Source: Hyphodiscus hymeniophilus (taxonomy: Eukaryota; Ascomycota; Leotiomycetes; Helotiales; Hyphodiscaceae). Taken from it: a stretch of 64,000 nucleotides of DNA. Location of the stretch: positions 1,984,001 to 2,048,000 of the forward strand of contig VNKQ01000003.1 of assembly GCA_016508695.1 (NCBI GenBank), read 5' to 3'. This document shows, one piece after another, positions 57,170 through 64,000 of this stretch (position 1 is its first letter; every line of letters begins with the position of its first letter). The notes beneath the pieces were generated by a model. The model was not told the DNA's origin and ran no database searches. It saw only the letters and a list, made by a program, of their open reading frames with translations. Made by a program: the position numbers and the translations under genes.

Positions 57170-58289
57170 ATTAAAACTTTGCTCATCAAGGCTATATATG
57201 TGGATGCCAAGGATGACCTTGTCCAAAAGTTGCGGGCAGAGATCAAGACATTGGAAGCTCAAACACAAGCCTATATTCGATTGTCGATCCTTCCACCAAA
57301 CGGATACAATCGGAACCCGTTTTCAGTTCCATGCAGCACATCTGACAGTCGAAGAAAGGCAGTTTCTAACCAAAATTCTTGGCGAAACATCCTGGCGTGC
57401 ATTTCATCCACTCGGCAGAGCAAAAGTACATACATAAATTCGACTCTGCCACAGTGTTTGCAACAAGTGTCTACAAGCTTCATACTCTGCCTCAACTGAT
57501 ACGCGACTGCATCACAACATCTCGTGTCTTCAACAGATCTACACCACTACAGAAAGGAAACGCGGGATCGATAAGATTGAGCTCTGCGCCTAGGAGGATA
57601 ATTTTCAAGCGAAAATTGACACCAATCATCCATATTAGGATAGCGAGTTTGTTATACCATACTTACAGTTGATGATTAAGATCTGCAGGTTTCTCATCCA
57701 GCTCCAGCGCTCACCTTCGATCCAGAACGACCACCATTCTCTCGCAGTCTCGAAGCCTGCGTTTACTCCTGCCAGCATATTCTCGATATTCTGGACAACC
57801 CTAAGACCGCACGCCGACTCTTTGACATCCAGCCTAATGGAGCTCGTATCGATTCTGAGTCGGCCCTGATGTGTTTATATAAAACGTGGCACACGAGAAC
57901 CGCTCAGGATTCGGGCTCTCTGGGACAAGAGCAAAATAATACTCCGGAAGCACCCCTCAAAGAGGCCATGAAATCTGCCATTGTACTACTGGACCTACAA
58001 GCCTCAGAATGTCTTAAAATGGATCTCAGTGGGCCACAAGGGCAATGCTGGAGAGCAGCGGAGGATCTCCATGCCACCATCTCAATGCTCAAAGATTTGG
58101 CAGCCCATACAAGGCACGGGCCCGGATTCGAGAGAGGCAGCAAAATCTCCTACATCTGCTCACTTATGGCGTCCCAGCAGTCTGGGTGGTCTCAATGAGC
58201 TGGAAGTGACTGGTTGGGACTTTCCTGATTCTCCTCCTGGCCACATCGGCGTAGATTCCAACTTTATAGGTGCGAGTTTGTTACTTTGA
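57170..58289 (+). pseudogene. Remnant of a fungal regulator-like gene
   Basis: Protein-like blocks occur on one strand in shifting frames. A helical KDDLVQKLRAEIKTLEAQTQA segment (about 57200-57260) resembles the linker after a zinc cluster. It is followed by FHAAHLTVEERQFLTKILG in another frame. From 57689 (after a CTGCAG acceptor) an open stretch runs HPAPALTFDPERPPF, ACVYSCQHILDIL and QCWRAAEDLHATISMLKDLA to a stop at 58198. The next frame carries LWRPSSLGGLNEL and WDFPDSPPGHIG to 58289. There is no GT between 58085 and 58150 that could make the last switch an intron. No N-terminal zinc cluster was found. I read this as a 5'-truncated, frameshifted transcription-factor pseudogene. The family is uncertain. 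Confidence 0.5.
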
Positions 58290-58585
58290 ATCCAATACTT
58301 GCCATTCTCGCATGGAGTTCCTGTGAAATCTCGTATCTGGATAACATAATCACGTTTATTAATTTAACTAGTAAGTACTGAGGGCTCTACAAACACTTCT
58401 CCCATGCCGGGCGCTTCGTAGTCTTCTATTTTATCAAACCGCGCATGGATGAGTTCATATTGAAGAATGTCATGGTTTGTACATGAACTAAGAGTAACTC
58501 ATAGATTTCGCCATAGATCCATGCGCTGCTCCAGCCCGAACGCCCAGCCCACTTTTATTGTTCATCCCAACTCCCAAACGCTCAC

Positions 58586-60949
58586 TCAATAATACCACAA
58601 AACCTTCTGTTGAATAGCTCTGCTCCCCAGTTTCTCATAAACCTCCTGCACAATCCAACTATCGTTGGTTGTCATACGCGCGAAAATACTTGCTCCTTTC
58701 CATGTCACAACCTGACCATCCATCTCTCTCGGACTCGTTCCAACGAGTATCTTTTCAGTGAGATCGGGTCGTTTGGCTTTAAGTCGCTCTTCGAGATACG
58801 CACCAAACCCAGGAGTCTTCGCTCCACCACCAATGACCATGATACCACCAAAGAAGTCGCGGACTTTCTTGTCGTCGCCCTTCGCTGCGTGGGTTATGGA
58901 AGTGATGATGGCGGTATCAAGTGGAGCAATAGGAAGGACTGAGTCACGTTCAGAGGCGAGGTCCTGTTGTGTGCGAGCCATTGGATCAACAAACATGCCA
59001 GCTGGCGGGATTGGGGTTCCGGAATTATGCGAGCCGCTGCCCAAGTTGAACATCTGGCCAGCGAAACTTGGACCCGGTGAGCCACCGTTGGTGCCATTTG
59101 TGCCAAAGACAAATGGCCCTGATGGGACAGGTGTGCTGGAACCTTCTGGTGCTGGAGATCCAGCTGTGGATGTCACACGCGAGGTTCCATTCTCAATGTC
59201 CATCCGAGAGAGGAAGGGATTGAGCTTCTCCTTTGAGGGTGTGGAAACGTCTTGGTTGGTGTAACCATTTGTATGGAAGCCAGGTGCTGTAGCAAGTGAT
59301 GGCTTTATGGAGGTCAGGATTGCGAATTGAGCTGACGAAGTCGGGTCATCAGGTTGATCGATACCCTCGTAAGCGTTATAAGAACGATCGATCCATTTCC
59401 GTCTGCCCACAAGCTTATCGCTATTATCGAATATTGAAGGGTCAAAGAAGCCCATTGGAGCTAGTATAACCTCGTCGTATGTCTTGTAATTGTACTTGCG
59501 AGTGGATTGTTTCGGGGCCCGAAGATGGCAATGGTACAGCTGAACAGAGATCTCTGCTTGATTCATAGTACATGTATTGATTTTAAGCTCTTCGGCCAAT
59601 AGGAAGTCGTACCGTCGCTTTAGGTTGATGTTCTCATAGTGAAAGGAATCGTGAAGCATCATCTTGACGAAAGTCTCGGTGACATCGTATCCGCCGTATT
59701 TCAAGTTGATACGGGAATCCTCGATTAACATCCCATCCTCAACACAACAAATAGACGTCTTTTGAGCTCCAATGTCGACTATGCATGCACTGGTGTAGCC
59801 AGCTCCGAATGTCGCCGCTAAACTTTCTTGGATAAAACATACTTGCTTAAACTCGATTGACTTCATGCAAATATGAAGAGCTTCCTCAACATATTGTTTG
59901 TCGTATAAATCTGGAATGACAAATACGCAGCTGTACTGTTCCCACTCCGAACTTTTCGTCAACCCGAGCTCTTTCCTTAGGGCCTTCTCGATGATCGTAT
60001 CAAAGTCTTCAAATAGAGGTCTTTTACCGGTGTAGTCGTTTTCATGAAACCAGCCGTTCTGTATTGGCCAAAAAAGCTTGTATTTTGGGTCGGAATCGTC
60101 CGGAATCCGTTGGGCTTCCAAGCCCACATAGCTGGTTGAGTTATCTTTAGGATCATCGCTGGTCACGTCAGTCCACTCGATCCGCAAGGGATCATTGTGT
60201 TCTGGGATCTCTTCAGGTGCGGTCCTCCTGTTGTAATTGATCACAAGCTCTTTCGAATTCGGTAGAACTTTGCGCTTATTCGCCCGCATATCGACTTTCA
60301 ACTCCTCCGACATCTTCTTAAATTTCTTGGAGAACTCTTCGCCGAACAATTCTTCTGCAGAGCCGTCTAGTTTTTGCCGTTTTGGTCGAGATTCGTATTC
60401 TTCTGATTCTGTGGCTGGATATTTGGAAGCTATACACATAGGGATGGTTTTGGGCAACGCGTCGCTCGCGAAGCCAATTCGAAGGTTTTGACTGCCAGGG
60501 TGTATGACGATCGTCTTTGTAGCATCAAACCCTTCGTTCCCACCCTCCTCATCGTCTTCGAGTTCACCGTCGCCATTAAGAGGCATAGGAACATCAGTGT
60601 TACCTGTCCGTGCCAGAGCTCTGTCCCTGTCCTTCGCATTTCGAATCATCTTCTCGCGATTGGCTTCATTTTGAAGACGGAAGGGTAGGATTTGGTCATC
60701 GCGCTTCATGTAATCTCTGCCAAATCCAGACATCAGTATCGTTCTAGAAAGAAGAGGATGGGGAGGACGGGGAAAGGGACTTCGAATTGAATGCGGTTGC
60801 AGTCACTCCCAGCTTCCAAGAAAAACCAAGACGTACGTGTAATAGTTCTTTTGATTGATCATCGGAGGTTCAGGCCAGCTTGATTGCTTCATCCCGTTGT
60901 CTGTCCTCTCCAGACCTTTGAAGAGTGGTTGGGTCAGCTTTGTTGACAT
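58586..60949 (-). CDS. arp8: Actin-related protein 8 (Arp8), INO80 chromatin remodelling subunit
   Basis: Exons 60837-60949 and 58586-60716 encode 747 residues. The first exon gives MSTKLTQPLFKGLERTDNG and PPMINQKNYY, and the join YYT|DYMKRDDQILPFRLQNE restores the conserved Arp8 N-terminus. An apparent start at 60733 (MSGFGRD) lies partly in the intron and is not used. The actin fold carries IHPGSQNLRIGFASD (phosphate loop 1), ACIVDIGAQKTSICCVEDG, GGYDVTE and IMVIGGGAKTPGFG. A Ser/Gly/Pro-rich insertion at about 520-620 is typical of fungal Arp8. Arp8 binds nucleosomes and DNA in the INO80 Arp module, with Arp4 and actin. Nuclear. Confidence 0.94.
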
Positions 60950-61554
60950 GGTGAAGAACAGTATATTATTCACCTTCCTCGCGCAAGAGCGCTTTCCCCG
61001 ATTTCTTCCCCACCATTTTGAATAACAAGTTTCTGGCAGTTGACTGCACGGAGTGACGGAGTGACCTTGATGTGGAGGCACGCACAATGTTGAATGCGAC
61101 GATTGATTCTTGAAATCTACCTACCTAACTCCCAGCAATCTCTCTAATACTGCCATCACGTGTCGCTAGGACTTGAGGTCTAGGCGGTGAGACTGCCGAC
61201 CTCTGTCGTCAAGATAAGATCTATTGTCTCGAAAGGAGTCGTTGCCTAAATGGGGCTGACAAGCAATGTATTCCTTTGTAGATAAGCTACAATAATTTCT
61301 TCTGGTTGCTGTATTTTGAGCTGCTCTCCAGCCCTCAGACTATAATTTTTCACATCCGGTCCTCCTCAGCGTTCCTTCAGGCAACCAGTCCTGCTCCTTT
61401 CACAGCATATGTCATACATACTTCACTATTCCCAGTCCCATCAACTCATGACTTTCGCTTTTGGAATTAGACTCGACGAAAATTATCTCGCGGATCTTTA
61501 ATTACCTGCAACATGCTAGGCATCTAGAGAACAACTTCGAGTCTGAGTGATCTC
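60950..61554. promoter_or_regulatory. Divergent spacer between Arp8 and SGNH-like gene
   Basis: 605 bp between divergent starts. A CACGTG-like CATCACGTGTCG occurs at about 61154. No gene seen. Confidence 0.4.
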
Positions 61555-62505
61555 ATGCTAGCCCTTACTGCGAAACAAGTAAGGATGGCACAGAAAATAA
61601 ACACCTCGCGGTACTACTTCGAGTGGGCTGGTCACACCATTCCTGACATTACTGCTTTCAACTCAATCATCAAGTCAGAAAGGCCACATCAACCCATCAT
61701 ATACCTGGCCGGAGACTCATCCTTCGATAATAAACACTGGGTTCCATCAAGCGGTCCAGGCGGGGAACCTCTGCCCGTTGAAGTACCTTCAATCTATCAC
61801 TCAGCTCTTCAGAGACCTCAACCAAAGGCCGATATAGCCTTCTGGCTCAACCATTCACTGGGGGATCGAGCAACAGCCCTCAACTGTGCTGTCGAGGCGA
61901 CCACTCTTGGACAGCGAAGGACCAATCTCCTGGAGCACGATATATTTATCAGAGATAACATTCGCGCTGAAGATATTCTCCTCGTTTCAGTAGGCGGTAA
62001 TGATATTGCATTGAAGCCAACCTTCGCAACGATATGCCGCATGCTGCAACTTGCCTGGTTGACTTCCCGCAGTTCTCTTCAGCAAGGAACGGCATGGTCT
62101 CTCGGTCATTTCAAAGATATGTTCAAGAATCAGGTTGAAGCATATATTTCCAGACTCGTCGAGAAACAGAAGCCAAAGGCCATTGTTGTTTGCATGATCT
62201 ATTACCCGCTCGAAGCTGGCGTATCGAAACAAAGCAGCTGGGCAGATGTCCAGTTGAAGCTGTTGGGCTATGACCGATTTCCTGGCCAGTTGCAGACTGC
62301 TATCGCGAAGATGTACGATCTTGCCACGAAGCAGGTCCGGATTCCTGGAATCAAGGTGGTGCCCTGTGCGCTTTTCGAGGCTATGGATGGGAAGAATGAA
62401 GAGGACTATACTGACAGAGTGGAGCCGAGCGTTGAAGGGGGTCGCAAAATGGCATTGCACTTGATGGAAATTATAGAACCCCTGATTTCAGAGCAACGGA
62501 CTTGA
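61555..62505 (+). CDS. SGNH-hydrolase-fold protein
   Basis: Single exon, 316 residues from ATG 61555; an ATG ten codons on (61585, MAQKINTSRYYF) could also be used. IIYLAGDSSFDNKHW is block I with the catalytic-type Ser (G-D-S), LGDRATALNCA gives the block II Gly, and VSVGGNDIAL is block III (G-x-N-D). The usual block V Asp-x-x-His appears as YTDRVEPSVEGGRKMA, with Glu in place of His. The fold call is firm, but hydrolase activity is not certain given that change. No signal peptide is seen, so it is probably intracellular. The substrate is unknown. Confidence 0.78.
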   Translation: MLALTAKQVRMAQKINTSRYYFEWAGHTIPDITAFNSIIKSERPHQPIIYLAGDSSFDNKHWVPSSGPGGEPLPVEVPSIYHSALQRPQPKADIAFWLNHSLGDRATALNCAVEATTLGQRRTNLLEHDIFIRDNIRAEDILLVSVGGNDIALKPTFATICRMLQLAWLTSRSSLQQGTAWSLGHFKDMFKNQVEAYISRLVEKQKPKAIVVCMIYYPLEAGVSKQSSWADVQLKLLGYDRFPGQLQTAIAKMYDLATKQVRIPGIKVVPCALFEAMDGKNEEDYTDRVEPSVEGGRKMALHLMEIIEPLISEQRT

Positions 62506-63945
62506 TTTTCTGGCTTGAATTGCGTGGGTTTGCGCAAGTGGAGGCGAGGAAGGATGGCGAGAGTCTGGGAGATGACGCTGGTATCAGACACGCCAGCGAG
62601 CAGCGTCGAAATCATCATCTAGACAAGCTGAAGCCAGACTGCTCCTGTATCTCAGCATCGGATCCGGCTCAGCAACTACCCGCACTGTTTGGCGCCTCAT
62701 ATCAGCGATTGGTTCAGCTGTAGGAGGACGGACCGAAGCTTATTTTGCAGCCGCATGCATTCCAATGACCGTCTCGATCGTACTACGTCCGTACTTCGGC
62801 ATTGCCCAGTACTCGCCTTCGCGAGGCTTATCGCCACCGTTCGAGGAGGAGAATACGAAATACGAAAATGCTCGAGGAATTTTCTGATTCCAATACCACC
62901 CCTGTAGGCTTATGCACGGCACGACGTCCGCAATACGAAGAGCCACTCGCTTTGCGTTTGGTACGAACGGTGTCGCTCGGATTTAACATTCCCGCCCCGG
63001 GCCTGGTCACCTTGGCGGGGCAAGGCTGCCACTCGGAAACGGGATTTCGGAAGATTCAAAGGTCTCCCCTCTCCTATCGAACTCGGCCCCGAAGCGAGGC
63101 CTTGGTATTTACTACAGATCAACCAGCCAACCTGCTGAATTGCTGCCTCGGAATACTCGTTGACGTGGGACCATCTTCTGTATGAGATGATGATGTGGAT
63201 GAGGATAAGGATAAAGATGATGCGCTATCGAGGCATTCTGTTCTGTTGCGTTGCCTGACTTTCCGCACTTGTGAAAATCCCCCTCTTAGGTAGATAGACT
63301 CGTCATGAACTCCGTACCCTTGCAGCTTCGTCCTTATCTACGTTCCGAATCTACAGTACCAACATACAGACTTGCAGAGAGGTCGCATGTTCGCATAGAA
63401 GAGAAACCACGGCATGGAATATGTGACTTGCTCTCGTAGCGCTATGCTACTACCACAGGTACTAAGGATACGGAAAAGAGGAGGCTGCTCTTAACTGTAC
63501 GGAGGTAATTTGGTTACCTTAATTACGGTTGCAGGCTGCACTTCGCCAAAGTTTGCACTAGGCACGCATCCAGTTCTTAGCGGTACAAAGCCTGCGGGAA
63601 ATAGACACCCCGATCGTTATTTGTATAATTAATCTGTAATCCCAGATATTATGATTCACTCGTTCTTGATTGCACCTTTCGTTCTTCATTTCTGTGACTC
63701 TGCGCGCCTTCTTCCATACCATAACTAATTATTGAAACTTCGCTTCTTGACAGAACGCTCCCCGATCTCAATATCTCATTGTTGATCCTCTGCGCGACAT
63801 ACGATTCCCTGGTAGCAGACACGGCACACCGCCACGGCATCACATTCAAGAGACACTCAAGGCACTCAGGGAATCAAGTAACTCAGAAAAACTTTATTCT
63901 TGCCTAACGACATCTGAACGCCATTCTCCTTTCGAGCCGCCCACA
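62506..63945. other. Intergenic region, nothing recognised
   Basis: 1.4 kb with short overlapping open frames on both strands (62689-63185) that lack domains and starts in good context. The CT-rich leader before 63946 fits a promoter for the last gene. Confidence 0.5.
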
Positions 63946-64000
63946 ATGGCTGGCGACCTAGAAAAGCCCGATGGCAACCACGGTCGAGCCTCAAGCCATG
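63946..64000 (+). CDS. 5' end of a gene cut by the window edge
   Basis: CCACAATGG is a good fungal start context. The frame MAGDLEKPDGNHGRASSH stays open to the edge. The preceding 200 nt is CT/CA-rich like a leader. Too little is present to name the product. Confidence 0.5.
   Translation, partial: MAGDLEKPDGNHGRASSH

Noticed and set aside
60717..60733. Arp8 start at 60733
   Set aside because: It falls in the intron implied by the conserved NYYTDYMKRDD junction.

Overview
This is a nuclear window from a filamentous ascomycete (Pezizomycotina). The evidence is the gene content (Nto1, branchpoint-binding protein, Ark1/Prk1-type kinase, Mot1, Pff1 vacuolar protease, Arp8, Zn2Cys6 regulator, MAPEG and Ure2-like GST proteins) and the many 45-60 nt introns with GTRNGT donors and CTAAC/CTGAC branch sites. 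A leotiomycete is my best guess, but the sequence alone does not prove it. I saw no rRNA, tRNA, CRISPR array or intact transposon. Exon limits below were worked out by hand from reading frame and splice signals.

Layout. 1-39 kb is mostly conserved, densely packed housekeeping sequence: a START-like DUF3074 protein (cut by the window edge), an F-box-like protein, a cinnamyl-alcohol-type dehydrogenase, the Nto1 PHD protein, a Ure2-like GST, the branchpoint-binding protein, a coiled-coil protein, a MAPEG protein, a Gnt1-like glycosyltransferase, an Ark/Prk kinase, Mot1, a Cys-rich protein of unknown function and the Pff1 protease.

40.2-52.9 kb is accessory. Six neighbours look like a small metabolic cluster: a secreted epoxide hydrolase, a CCR/DFR-like reductase, a Zn2Cys6 regulator, a DHA2-type MFS transporter, an SDR and a fumarase-fold lyase of the carboxymuconate cycloisomerase type. 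The regulator has an abnormal splice donor inside its zinc cluster. The transporter carries at least two disabling lesions. The cluster therefore looks partly decayed, with its catalytic genes still open.

52.9-58.5 kb is gene-poor. It holds a small secreted six-cysteine protein (effector-like) followed by a 66-bp tandem duplication, and the frameshifted remains of another regulator-like gene.

58.5-64 kb returns to conserved content: Arp8 of INO80, an SGNH-hydrolase-like protein, and the first codons of one more gene at the right edge.

The most interesting signal is in the branchpoint-binding protein gene. One 197-nt intron carries six CTAAC branchpoint motifs and a near acceptor that would give an immediate stop codon, which suggests self-regulation by splicing.
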